From NCBI GenBank assembly GCA_963921935.1, contig OY998179.1:61858222-61922221 (forward strand): 64,000 bases of DNA, written 5' to 3'. Shown one piece after another: positions 22,818 to 34,200 of this stretch; the stretch's first letter is position 1; each line of letters begins with the position of its first letter. The DNA is from Galeruca laticollis. Taxonomy: Eukaryota; Arthropoda; Insecta; Coleoptera; Chrysomelidae. Both the position numbers and the translations under genes were made by a program. The notes beneath the pieces were generated by a model. It did no database searches. It was not told where the DNA came from and saw only the letters and a list, made by a program, of their open reading frames with translations.

Positions 22818-23769
22818 CAGTGCTATTCAAAAGTCCACTCTCCCCGTCGTATCTTTTGAACGGCTACACTAACATTAATAAAATTCTACGAATGATAACA
22901 GGTGACGTAATAGAAATAGATGACGTCACAGTGCCACTCTGGCCAATAATTTTAAATAGAACCTTATGGCAAGTGATATCTCGTTTGAAAGGCATTGACA
23001 TTGGCTACATAGCCATATTAATTTTGTTTCGGTTTAAATTAATTTTGATGGATAAATTAAATAAATACCAAAATTATTGAAATTATTTTTCTAAATTTAA
23101 TTAATCAAATATCAACAATGGATTCTTATAGCAAGTGTTCGAAATGTGCTCCGTCTACTTCCTGACAGTAATACATCGGCCGGCGAGGTCATATAGAATG
23201 GCCACCTCGGTCACCAGATCTGACACCGTTAAATTTTTTTCTATGGGGGTACTTGAAATCCAAGGTTTATACTACGGCACCAGATAGCATTGGCGTTTTG
23301 AAAGAAAGAATAACTGAATAATGCAATGCTATTTCAGCTGACACATTCGAACGAGTACGACAAGAGTTTACTAATAGGATGTATTACTGTCAGGAAGTAG
23401 ACGGAGCACATTTAGAATACTTGCTATAAGAATCCATTGTTGATATTTGATTAATTAAATTTAAAAAAATAATTTCAATAATTTTGGAATTTATTTAATT
23501 TATCAGTCAAAATTAATTTAAACCCAAACAAAATTAATATGGCTATGTAGCCAATGTCAATGCCTTTCAAACGAGATATCACTTGCCATAAGGTCCTATT
23601 TAAAATTATTGGCCAGAGTGGCACTGTGACGTCATCTATTACTATTACGTCACCTGTTACCATTCGTAGAGAAGTTTACAACACTTTATTTTGATCCTCC
23701 AAATTTTATTAATGTAAGTGTAGCCGTTCAATGGATACTAGGGAGGGAGGGGACTTTTGAATAGCACTG
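22818..23769. mobile_element. fold-back mariner-type element with ~360-390-bp inverted arms
   Basis: The ends are CAGTGCTATTCAAAAGTCC at 22818 and its reverse complement ending at 23769, with TA (possibly TATA) on both sides. The left arm (22818-23178) and right arm (about 23377-23769) are inverted copies of each other almost throughout, including the segment around CCGTCTACTTCCTGACAG. Only the central ~200 bp is unique. The unique part plus the right arm encode the C-terminal end of a transposase. The element therefore looks like a transposase gene's 3' half joined to an inverted copy of its own 3' end. Confidence 0.85.
23181..23430 (+). pseudogene. mariner/IS630-type transposase, C-terminal fragment
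   Basis: The frame reads IEWPPRSPDLTPLNFFLWGY, KSKVY and then a helical C-terminus ending VDGAHLEYLL and a stop. WPPRSPDL.P.(D/N)FFLWG is the signature around the last catalytic residue of this DDE superfamily. The N-terminal two-thirds, including the first two acidic residues, is absent, and one stop (near 23320) interrupts the rest. It cannot be active. Confidence 0.82.
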
Positions 23770-23774
23770 TATAA

Positions 23775-25390
23775 TAAACTAACGAAAATAACATTTTTTA
23801 ATAAAAAATAAAAAAAAACAATATTCTGCCTTATTTAAACCAAATAATAATTCTTAGAATAAAGCATATGCATTCCACATCTTAATTATCTCCACATCCT
23901 TACTCTAAAAATAGAAAACACAAGCCACGCTTTAATGACACTAATAATATATGTTTCTGTAGCTAGCCTAAAACAAACTTTTACTGCATCTGCAAAAAAT
24001 ATTCAATGAAATTACCAATCAAATATGATTTTCTGGGTGTGTTAATAATATAGTAGAATGTTGTCACGATACAATCCATGAACAATGACTTACCTAATAT
24101 AACTTTTGAGAGAATTAAACCCTTGAATGGCCCTTTTTGTTTCACCCCAACCAAGGAGAATTTATTAGCGATATCATTACTTAATATTACCAATAATTGA
24201 GTATCTGCTGATATTCTGTTATTTGATATACGCTTATAATACCTCGAACTATATTTATGACCTCTTTTCGGTGCTCCTATTTAATTTTGAATAGGACCGG
24301 TTAGTATATGATATGCAATTACTACATTTGTTACCTACTTTAATAATTTTCACTAGATACTTCACTTTTTATTTTTAAAAAACCAAAACTCGTTATCACG
24401 CTTTCAGTCCAAAAATTTAGATATTGACATAACCTGTATTCTATTTCTCACATACTCAATTTTAGATTCAGCCTTGAATCATTAGAGAGTTACAACCACT
24501 TAAATAATTTTCCAATTTTGAAAGCGAAACAAAATTAAAAACACTACATAAAAAGTGAATATCAAAGATGAACACATTTATATTTTTCACTTTATTACAC
24601 ATACAGTTGTGATAACTTTATCTTAGTAAAAAAACTAAAAACGATTCAACTTAAGGTATCCTTAAAAGATAAACAATAAACCGATAAACATTCATCAATA
24701 ATAATAAACCAGTATTAATATATTTGTAGTATTAAAACGTAAATAAACTCTGTACATTTTTCATATTTTATTTTTGCAAAATTGAGGGATCGTTCTAAGG
24801 GGAATCTAGTTAGCAAGTGTTTAGGATGTACCAGAAAATATTCTTTTAAGCACATCTTTAACATGTACTAAAAGTAATGTGTGACTTGCACATTCTCATC
24901 AGTATGTACTTGGCAAATACTTAACAGAATGTACAATTTCGACTTCAAATAGCACGAACTTATTCTTTTCACCACGCGCTATGGATGTCTTATGTATATA
25001 CTTTAGAGAATGTACGAATGATCATCTTCTGAGCACATGCTAATAATATGTTTGTACCTTCAGTGTTATCTGGGTATGGTACAGATGAATAAAAAAATTA
25101 TTTATCTTACTACCCGCATACGGAGAAATTTTTTAAAACCGAAAAAATGTAAATGTCTATACTATAAAACCAATTACCAAATATTGAAAAATTATGATTT
25201 CTGTAATTTGATATAATCTGATAAAGTGATTTAATATGTTAAAAAAATTGACAAGGAACTGTATTATTTGTGTTCCAAAAAATGTTGACTAATAATTTAT
25301 ATTAAGTAGATTTGTGGTTTTTATCTGTTTTATCTCTGTGCCAACAATATTTTGCATGATCTTGTCAAACAAGTTAACAAGTTCGTTATT
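23775..25390. other. unassigned AT-rich DNA
   Basis: Between 24.8 and 25.08 kb short strings such as GAATGTAC and CATGTACT recur irregularly; I could not define a repeat unit. Nothing coding. Confidence 0.45.
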
Positions 25391-25394
25391 ACTT

Positions 25395-25790
25395 ACTTAT
25401 TCCTTATAATCTGCACCCTCGAAGGTGTGGGTTGTTTAGTGGAGTTTAGTATGATGGTATTCTTCCCCAGCTCTCTTTACTTATATCTGTCCCGCGTTGC
25501 CTTTTTATCTTTTCCCTTTTAAGTTTCTCTTACTTACTGCCGCCTTCCCTTCTACTAGCGATCCTCTTCTTGGTCTTCCTCTGGAGTTCTTCTTGTATGT
25601 TCTAGCTTCAAAACGCAATTTTAATATTCATTATTCGGTTATTCATTGTATGCGACCGAACCATCATAGTTGTCCTTCTTCAATGTTTTCTTCTATTAGT
25701 CTTAACTTCAGTTTCTGTCTATGTCTTGCTTTCCCAATTTTATCTCTCCTGGTCTGATTTTATATTCTGACCTCCGCCGTATTCTTAATA
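25395..25790 (-). pseudogene. 3' end of an endonuclease/RT non-LTR retrotransposon
   Basis: On the minus strand the sequence reads EENIEEGQL.WFGRI, ALEARTYKKN-like SRGRPRRG, a basic helix, then a C-terminus ending FEGADYKE and a stop. EGQLRWFGH and (R)GRP(R/K) followed by the EGADYKE end are the recurring C-terminal signature of a widespread insect non-LTR group. Upstream RT domains are absent. Several frameshifts and stops. Confidence 0.75.
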
Positions 25791-26105
25791 GAAAATAACA
25801 AATAAGCTGAAATCACATAAAAACAACACCAAGAATTTATCCAATAAGTTATATCAAATGTTAATATCAAGTTTACGAAATATTTCAAAATGTTCATAAT
25901 AAATTCATCACGTTCATCGCTAAAAGATCAATTCAGTATCTCTTGAACTTCCGAAAAATGCGTGTGGCTAAATCAACCTGACAAAGAATATAGAAAATAC
26001 TACAAGAAGCATTTTTAACATACTCACTCTTTGTTAATATTGAATGGAATGAATAAAATACAAATGGATTGACAGGTGACTGCCCAACAGTTATTTTTCA
26101 GAAAA
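25791..26105. other. unassigned AT-rich DNA
   Basis: Nothing recognised. Confidence 0.4.
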
Positions 26106-26690
26106 ATATTTCTCGGGTAACCGTACTCAAAACAAGCATTTTGCAGCCGCAACAGAGGCCGCAGCTACTGCTGCAGCAGTATTATTGCCTAAAAAATCAA
26201 CGAAATGGATGGATATGAAGAAATGCAAAACTGTTACAGAGGATATGTAATTTTGGGTTATTTGGCACAAAAATCTGAAACTGTCAAATCCTCTACTCCA
26301 TGTTGAGAAGTACCATTTAGTGAAGAAAAATGTGAACATAGCCACTTTCTTAAAAATTATCGCATTTCTTAAAAGGAAGAATGTTAGTTATAAAGCAAAG
26401 AAATCAGAAGTCTTCAGCAGCGAGAAGATCATTAGGGAAGCGCATCATGAAACGTATCTATACTAAAGGTAATTTTAACAAAATATTACGATTGTAGGAT
26501 ATAAAAGTATCAACTTAGTTTGCTTTGTTTTTAGGTAGTAACAATTATTGGGTTAGCCGATGCGTTCAGACGGGGAGGACTAACAAAAATGTCAATTGAT
26601 CTAATAAATGACAAGGAAGACATGTTGCTTGTGAAAATACCAGATACCAAAACAAATATTGGGAGAACTTGTTGAGATATATGATTTATG
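26106..26690 (+). pseudogene. Crypton-type tyrosine recombinase, N-terminal half, two exons
   Basis: Member of the insect YR family related to Crypton transposons; these enzymes recombine DNA through a catalytic Tyr. The order is: an Ala-rich start followed by LLPKKS; EEMQNCYRGYVILGYLAQKS; the core-binding helices with FLKIIAFLKRKNVSYKAKKS and VFSSEKIIREA; then a 66-bp GT-AG intron (26469-26534); then KVVTIIGLADAFRRGGLTKM and DMLLVKIPDTKTNIGR. The A-F-R-R-G-G motif holds the first catalytic Arg. The copy ends after TNIGR, so the HxxR and Tyr half is missing. Small indels precede the intron. The copy at 36.8 kb aligns over the same region and lacks the intron. Confidence 0.78.
26469..26534 (+). 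other. GT-AG intron in the recombinase fragment
   Basis: AAG|GTAATT at 26469 and TTTGTTTTTAG| ending at 26534. Removing it joins K to VVTI in frame, exactly where the intronless paralogue reads FKVILIFG (about 37100). The T-rich tract before the acceptor is well formed. Confidence 0.75.
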
Positions 26691-26699
26691 TTCATATTT

Positions 26700-27010
26700 C
26701 ACGTAACAAGATGTCAAACACTATGAATTTAAGACTAAATACAATTAACAAAAATAAAATTAATTGCTAGGCTCTAAAACACATATAGAAAACTTCAGAA
26801 AATGGTTGTGATGATTGAAACGTTCCCATTATAGACACAACATTTCCTCTTTTGGAAGGCGATCCCGATCTGTTGTGTTAGATAGAGTCGAGTTCTTGGT
26901 TCTCCATCATGCTTTGCCAGTAGTCTTCCTAGCTTGTTCTCATTACGGTTCCATTATTACAAAGGCAAAAGGGAGAGAAGGAAGATTTTGATCGATAATC
27001 GAACTGTATT
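26700..27010. other. unassigned DNA
   Basis: Nothing recognised. Confidence 0.4.
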
Positions 27011-27012
27011 TA

Positions 27013-27294
27013 TTATCTTGTTCGTAAGAACCATTTTAGCAGCGTGTCATCTTGTTTGGAACAGTGAGAAAGGTATGTGGGAGACAGCGATAAATAATAT
27101 CGTTTATTTCCTAGTGTCGTGAGTATCGTCTCAAAGCTGTAGGAACATCTGAGGCTGTGCTGTCCATTGGTATCAACTTCAGCTCCACATTTGCACGAGT
27201 GCTTTTCACAAATTTCACAACCAAGTCGTAGTGCGACTGTAATTTTAAAAGTGTTGCTATCCAGCAAGGTACCTATACATCTCGATTGCTTCAT
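27013..27294 (-). pseudogene. Cys/His-rich fragment of an uncharacterised TE protein
   Basis: The 93-residue frame contains LRLGCEICEKHSCKCG, EVDTNGQH and LRC. The pattern LRLG..(I/L)C..H.C.CG..VD..G.H.L.C recurs in insect TE polyproteins upstream of a nuclease-like domain. The nuclease-like part (GKRPDG) is not present here. I do not know the family name. The 5' and 3' parts are missing. Confidence 0.5.
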
Positions 27295-27476
27295 CTTCGT
27301 CAGAACTTGGTAAATTAATACTTGTGATATGCTTCAAATAAAAGATATCTCAAGTCTTTTGTAATAAAGTGAAATATTCTGAATAATACATAAAATTAAT
27401 CAGATATACTTAATTTATTTGATGTATGTATTAATCAGAATTATTTCATTTTTCACAATAAGGTATAAACTTAAAA

Positions 27477-28363
27477 TGGAAGAGTTACCAATGTGAAGCC
27501 CTATATCACCAATTTTGGCATACCTTTTTATGGACAGTTTAGAAAGTAGCATTTCAAGAAATATTTTATTTTGATATAGATATGTAGATGACATATTAGC
27601 CTTGCTTTATAGGCAGTGAACGACAGATGTATTTTTCAACCATATTAATAATTTACAGCCAAAAGTTAAATTTACATTAGAAGTTGAAGAAAATAACTCA
27701 ATCAATTTTCGTGCTTTAAAAATTCAAAGAGTTAATAATGTACTTGATTATTCAATATTCAGAAAACAAACAATATAATTTTGATAAAGAAGTTAATACA
27801 ATTAAACAAATAACAACATCCAACGGTTATCCATTACATATAATAATTTTGTAATATCACATCTTCTTCTTTTTTCTATTAACATATATTAAGTCAATCA
27901 CAAGTTAGGTCACTTCTTGGTCTATCCAAAAATAACTACTAAACATCAGGTAGGCACCAAATGAAATGTAACTTCTGTCATTCTGACGATGATATTGATT
28001 TATCGAAACAAATTTCAATTTTTTAGAATTTTCAACAATTTTTATGATATTGTGGAATTAACTAGAAACCGTGAGTTTCATTTAAAACACTAATGAATTG
28101 ATTAATAAAATAGAGGAAAAAGCTAATATTTCCTAAACTATCTAAAGAAATAACAAATTATAAATCCGTCACATATGCTGGTAAAATTTTTATTGACATC
28201 TAACACTGAACTTGAAGTACTCCATATTTGTAATAAGAAACAAGAACTGGATTTCCTTGAAGAATTAGAAATTGAAAGACACTTAAGAAACCCACAATAT
28301 GAAGTCATCAATGAACAGATAAATTTAGGGAGTTCTCCACTTTTTAACTGTCTTCATAAATAA
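27477..28363 (+). mobile_element. Penelope-like retroelement, coding remnant
   Basis: Penelope-like elements join a telomerase-related RT to a GIY-YIG endonuclease. RT part (27477-27835): LPM*SPISPILAYLFMDS, the catalytic YRYVDDILALLYR, then VKFTLEVEENNSINF and SIFRKQT. After a terminal-repeat copy (27838-28095), the C-terminal end of the endonuclease region appears (28163-28363): VLHICNKKQELDFLEELEI, VINEQI and SSPLFNCL before the stop. The GIY-YIG motif itself is missing. Two stops lie in the RT. A second terminal repeat follows at 28410. Confidence 0.85.
27838..28095 (+). repeat. Penelope-type terminal repeat, internal copy
   Basis: Starts within the repeat at ATAATTTTGTAATATCACATC and runs to TTTCATTTAAAACACTAATG. 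It interrupts the coding remnant between RT and endonuclease. It keeps CTGACGA (27983-27989) and CGAAAC (28004-28009), but the following palindromic block is mutated to ACAAATTTC. Confidence 0.85.
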
Positions 28364-28409
28364 TAATTGTAAAGATCAGTAGATATAGTTTTCCTGGTTT
28401 TCTATATCA

Positions 28410-28717
28410 TTGCACAGTTATACTGATCTCAAATGGGAAAATATATCCAGGATTTCCCCATTAGGGCTTATAATATCTAAGCATTAATATATGTAATATT
28501 ATATATTCTTCTATTTTTATTCATATATATGAAGTCAATAACAAGGTAGGTCACTACCTCGTCTAACCAAAAATACTTACTAATAATTAGGTAGGCATCA
28601 CATGAAATGTCATTGTGACGATGATAGTATTATCGAAACAATTGTCATTTTTTTAGAATGTATACCATTTTCTTACTGTATTGTGGAATTATTTAGAAAT
28701 AGTTAGTTTCATTTACG
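28410..28717 (+). repeat. Penelope-type terminal repeat, 3' copy
   Basis: Begins ATCATTGCACAGTTATACTGA directly downstream of the Penelope coding end and finishes at TAGTTTCATTTACGAAAG. It is more diverged than the copies at 27.8 and 37.3 kb. It keeps TGACGATGATA...TATCGAAACAATTGTC (28616-28646). The direct-repeat arrangement around the coding part is typical of Penelope-like elements. Confidence 0.82.
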
Positions 28718-28719
28718 AA

Positions 28720-29090
28720 AGTAGAATTAAAATTGCCAAGACCATTCAAATTCTACCATCTTGTTCTGACTTCAACAAAAGGCATTTAAATATACCAAGC
28801 ATTTCAAACAAATTGAATCCCTTCAATATTTGCAATTACTCGAATTTCAATATAAATGTTTAATACAAAAAAGTGTAAAAATGTTGAAATGTTGGAAATT
28901 TGGCACTACAAAGAAATATAATTAAGAATTGTGACTCATTTTTACTTTTCCGCCAACCTATCTAATATGCGAGAAAAGTATTGGTTTACCCACAAAAAAG
29001 TTGGAAATTTGAAATTTTTTTTTGAGTTATTTTCACGTTATCCATCAACAACAACACGAAAAAACGGTTTTTAGAAAAAAAATCCTGTGT
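28720..29090. other. unassigned AT-rich DNA
   Basis: A 60-residue frame at 28681-28863 follows the terminal repeat and could be a degraded Penelope N-terminus, but no motif supports this. Confidence 0.35.
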
Positions 29091-29095
29091 GTATG

Positions 29096-29120
29096 TCGTC
29101 GTCGTCGTCGTTGTCGTCGG
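29096..29120. repeat. (GTC)n microsatellite
   Basis: A run of GTC units with one GTT, just before the satellite array. Confidence 0.9.
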
Positions 29121-29141
29121 CCACTTTTCCTTGCAAGTCTT

Positions 29142-29910
29142 GTTAGCACGATACAGCCTCCGTAGTGCCATAAGTCGCCAATTTTATGATGGAATATTGT
29201 TAAGGACATTTTACAGATGAACCCTATTGATTTTCAGCTCACCAGAGCCAGTACAACGGATGCTATGGTACTTGAAGTACGACATTTTGTCGTTTTTCGA
29301 GAAATTTCAGTTTGTTAGCACGATACAGCCTCAGGAGTTCAACAAGTCACCAATTTTATGATTTAATATTATTCAGGGCATCTCACTAATGAACCCTATT
29401 GATTTTCAGCTCACCAGAGCCAATACAATCGGTGCTACAGTACTTTAAGTACGATATTTTTGTCATTTTTGGAGAAGTTTCAGTTTGTTAGCACGATACA
29501 GCCTCCGGAGTATATGCAAGTGATGAATTTTATGATTGGATATTATTCAGAGCGTCTTAAAGATGAACCCTATTGATATTGAGCACACTAAAGCCAGTAC
29601 AACGGGTGCTGTGGTACTTGAAGTACCAAATTTTTGTCATTTTTGGAGAATTTTCAGTTTGTTAGCACGATACAGCCTCCAGAGAGTATACGATTAATCA
29701 ACTTTATGAATAAGTATTGTTCAAGGTGTCTCACAGATGTACCCTATTGATTTTCAGTTGACTAGAGCGAGTACAGCGGGTCCTATAAAACTAGATATAC
29801 TAAATTTTTGGTTATTTTTGGAGAAATTTCGGTTTGTTAGCACGATACATCCCCCGAAGTGTATACAAGTAACAATTTTATGATAGAATATTGTTCAGGG
29901 CCACAGATGC
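29142..29910 (+). repeat. ~173-bp satellite array, 4.4 units
   Basis: Units start with GTTAGCACGATACA at 29142, 29314, 29487, 29661 and 29836, giving periods of 172, 173, 174 and 175 bp. Shared internal blocks are AACCCTATTGAT, GTACTTGAAGTAC and TTTTTGGAGAA(A/G)TTTCAG. Units differ by scattered substitutions. The fifth unit breaks off near 29910. GTACTTGAAGTAC is a near-perfect short palindrome in each of the first three units. Confidence 0.95.
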
Positions 29911-30345
29911 GGAAAAGTTAGTTTCAATCTCTAAAACCGTTTATTTGTTCTACTCGTTTGCCGAATAACAGTGTACGCTTCCAGGACTCGCCTAGGGCTG
30001 GTCCTAGAATTTTGTCTACTCATCCAAAGAAACACTATTTTCAGGACCTTAATTACTATATTAGGATATAGAAACCACAGTTTATCAACTAACTGCAATA
30101 TGATTTCAAATCGATCTTATATATCCACTAGAATAAACGCAAACTAGAAATGTGCAATTCTGTGTAATCATCAGAAAAATGTGCTATGCCATACTTGAGC
30201 TACTACCACGGCGAACTGTAGCTTTTCCATCCCTTGGAAAATAATTGTTAGGAAAGAAAACAATGCTGACGATGGCACATATTGTCGACCTTCTGATTCT
30301 TCTAGAGTCTCACAAAGAAGTCGTGTGAATTTTCACAGTTCTGTG
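29911..30345. other. unassigned DNA
   Basis: Nothing recognised. Confidence 0.4.
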
Positions 30346-31250
30346 TAGGAGCTATTCAGAAGATGTGTATAGTTACTATTGTTTACCTAGTTGAAGTGGT
30401 GCTGCGATTGTTTTCGAATTTTCCATGTAACTGCTTGATATTGCATGCCTTCTTCTATATCAGAGTGATGTTAGCCGCTGGCGATGTCGAGGATAGAGAA
30501 GTACTGTCATCTCTCCAGTTTCTTCAAAGATATGATGTTTGGAATTGGATAAGTCTTCTCGTTGACTTCTCGGTTTTTCTGCCACTATTCGCCATTTAAT
30601 TTTTCCTGAGGCATACGATTTTTGGGGACGAACCATGGAGTAATCTACGGTGATTGACTTGCCCTAATGATTTCTTGGTCATTGAAGCTATTTATTATAA
30701 ATGTATGAATAATGGTGTGACTTGGCTGATATAGGCATTTCATCTGTTGCGTTGGTATTAAGCTTCATTTGAAGTGAGAAGCCTGGAAAACCCATGAAAA
30801 CCTTTTGAACACTATTTTTATGTGCACGTCATTATATGGATTGCAATGGTCTGTTTTCAGGAGATAATCAACATCTGCCTTTTAGAATTCTTGTGGTATA
30901 ATGTTCGCTGTGTAACGATAGTGATTTGGTAAATAGATGTCTGAGCTCTTTACTGGATCTATCAGTGTATTGGTTCGTCTGAGGTATTGATAAATCTTAT
31001 CAATGCTAGATCATTGGCCGATGTAGTTAGGCTTCACCTTAGTGTGGCTACTACCCGTTTGGATAGTTCACCAGTACTCGTACTTCGATGGTGTCTGTAG
31101 TTCAAGTTGAATAGAGTAAACTAGGGTTTGGTCACTTTTGTAGTTTCCCATAGGTAAGGTAGAATTTCCTGTGTGGAGTTGAAAAATTAGGAAAATTGAG
31201 TTTGGCTTTCGAAAGTGGCCTATGGAGCCATCGGATATTTGGTGAAATTT
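30346..31250 (-). pseudogene. Ty3/gypsy-type reverse transcriptase fragment
   Basis: On the minus strand: EIIRASQSP (about 30670), KIKWRIV, then YPIPNIISLKKLER, QYFSILDIASG and IEEGMQYQAVTWK (30400-30600) in two frames. These match the gypsy RT blocks (I)I.PSQSP, WR.VVDYR.LN, YP(I/L)P.I and FS.LDL.SGYHQI. The catalytic YxDD block is missing. The region upstream to 31250 probably holds the pre-RT spacer. A protease remnant of the same type lies at 34.8-35.05 kb, beyond a nested non-LTR element. Confidence 0.72.
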
Positions 31251-31293
31251 AGTAAAATTTGAAGTTTTCGTTTCTCTGAAACATGGAAAATAT

Positions 31294-34200
31294 GGATTTA
31301 GATTAGATTAGATTTAAACGGGGTTACAGTACACTGAAACCAAAGGTTTATTATGCCCCCCCTATCAGAGCTGTTCTCGCTACTGCTACAGCTCGTATTC
31401 CAGGTCCAAGGTTCTAATGAACTCTAGAATTTGGGACGGCTCCAACGAGGTTAGGTCTTCACTCTCACAAGTTCCTTGTCCGAAGCATTTCTTGCGTTGG
31501 CTTGCAATGACGAGGCATTCCAAAACTAGGTGAACCGGAGTTTCATCCTCCTTCCCACAGAATCTACACTCGTCAATCTCTGCTAGACCTTTTCTCATTA
31601 AGTGCTTCCTAAGGCGGCAGTGTCCTGTAAGAAAGCCCGTGAGGGGATGTAGCTTATCTTTACTGAGGTCCTAATATTTTTTGGATCTAGCAGTTTCAAA
31701 GTTCCACAGGAACTGTTTGGAATGTTCCAACCCGGGAAGGCACCGCCAGAGTGCTTCTCTTTCGGTTTCCTCTTTCTTCCGAAACTCTTTCTGGTAGCAG
31801 CATTTTGCTACACCACAGAAAGGCTCCGGGCCAATAAAGGACATTTGTGCTCCTCTCCTGGCAAGTGTATTGGCCTCTTCATTTCCCGTGATTCTCAAGA
31901 GGCCAGGAACCCAGACTAAAGAGACCCTGTTATTCTTACCCATTTCATCAAGTTTTCTTCGGCACTTCCATGCCAACTTTGAGTCAATGACATGGGAGCT
32001 CAATGCTTTATAGCTGCTTGATTATCAGAATGGATCGATATCTCACATTTCTGGTGGTAGTTTCTTTCTAGGTTCATTTCCACGCATCTTTCAATCGCAA
32101 ATATTTCTGCCTGAAAGACGCTCGGGAAGGAGCCTAATGATAATGAGTATCTGGTGCCAGGTCCAAATACTCCAGTTCCTGTTCCTATGCTGGTTTTTGA
32201 ACCATCCGTATACCATCTAATGGTGTTTTCTTTGAGAGTTTGGGTGGTGTATTCCCTTCCCCAGTCTCTCGTGGTATTTAGCATTGTGGTGAAATTCTTT
32301 GCGATGCCTACTTTCCCAATCATTTCGTTACTGGGGAGATTCGCTAATGAGATGTATCTTGTCAGAGAGGACCAAGCTCCCTGATTTTCAATACTCTCAT
32401 TGCCTGAACCTTCCTTAGATATTCTAAGACTTGCCTCTTGGTCAGATCTTCCTATCACCAGATGTAGAGGTGTAAGATCTGTAATGATCTCAAGTGCACT
32501 AGTTGGATACGTTCTTATAGGTCCAGTGATGCACACACAGGCAAGCCTTTGAACTTTGTCGAGGGCGTTCCTCGTGCTGTACTGACTTGCTTTTGTGTGC
32601 CAAACTAATGCCCCATACATAATTGCTGGTCTCACAATCATGGCGTACATCCATCGCAGTATTTTTGGTTTACAGCCCCACCTCTTACCAGCTAGATTTT
32701 TGCACGCCATCAAAGCTCTTATTGCTTTACTAGTAGTTATTTCAACATGCTTATTTTACAGAAGCTTACTGTCTAGGGTTATCCCTAGATATTTAACATC
32801 TGGTTTCCATTCCATGATTTCCTCGATTAAGGATATGGGTTTCATGGCTGGAAGTGTTCTTTTCCGGGTAAATGGAATAACTATGCTCTTGCTTGAGTTA
32901 ATGTTTAGCTCCACTGACAAGCACCATTGCTCAATGATTCTGAGGCCCTTTTGTAATAAATCACACAAGGTGCTCTCGAACTTGCCTCTGACTATTAAAA
33001 CAATGTCATACATTCGAAGCCAAGCTCCATTAGCCTGTAGATCAACTCATCTACTACGAGGCTCCATAGAAGGGGAGATATCACTCCCCCTTGAGGTGTC
33101 TCCCGAGTGGCTTTAACTGAGGTGGTTTAATTCCCCTTCTGTGTCTCAGCTAACCTCGTTGTCAACAACTCATACATCCATTTCACAATGGTTTCATTCA
33201 CTCCTTGCCTTTGTAGTGCTTCTTTGACAGACACATGAGTTGTGTTGTCAAAGGCCCCTGATATATCCAGGAATGCGCACATTACGATTTCTTTGTTATT
33301 CAGAGTTCTCTGGATGACTTCGGTCAGCTGATACAGAGCCGTCTCAGTTGATCGATTCGCTCTATAGGCATGCTGACATTGATGAAGTTGTATATTCTCC
33401 AGATTCTCTGTTCTTATGTAGTTTTCCACTACTTTCTCCATCGATTTGAGTAGAAACGATGTTAGACAGGTGGGTCTAAAAGATCGGGAATCAGTCCCAT
33501 AATTTTTCCCTATATTTGGTATGAAGGTTACCCTTGCCATTTCCTAGGTATTAGACCCACTGCTAGACTGCTTCTTGTAATCTTCAGCAGGTAAGGAAGC
33601 ATCTCCTCTATCCCTTGCTGTAAGAGTGCTGGAAATATTCCATCCACTTCTGGTGATCTTTATGGTTGAAATTACTTATTGCCCATTCCAACCGTTGTCT
33701 GGTAAATATTTGTCCCAATCTTCCTTGCGGGATTTTTCTGGTGTAGTTCATTGCTATTTCGGTGCTTGTTGCTGGTTCACTACCTGGAAAGTGGGTTCTG
33801 AGAAGAAGAATCGATCGTTCCTCTTCACCTTCCGTGTATGATCCGTCTGGCTCTTTCATCGAGATTGTGGGGTTAGTTCCCCCATTTGCCATGACCTTTT
33901 GTAGTCTGGCCGCTGTGTGAGTAGAAGTGATCATTTAGCAAAAGGCTTGCAAATTAAGTCTTTTGGCCTTCCTAATCTCTTTATTGTACTGAGTAAGCTT
34001 CTCAGTGTACCTCTGCCAATTGCCGTCAGGTTTGGCTCTATTAAAGAGCCGACGGACCTCTTCAGGCGCTGAATTACCTGCTGTCTGGCCTCTTCAGTCG
34101 CTGGTATTTCCGCACCCCTGCTCCACTGAGGCCTTTTCTCAGTGGGTCGTCTATGCCGCCCGGTTCTCTCGGTTTTGGGAGGTCGAATGGCATACGAGCT

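Noticed and set aside
29142..29910. CRISPR-like regular spacing of repeats
   Set aside because: The whole ~173-bp unit is conserved with no unique spacers; this is a satellite in eukaryotic DNA.
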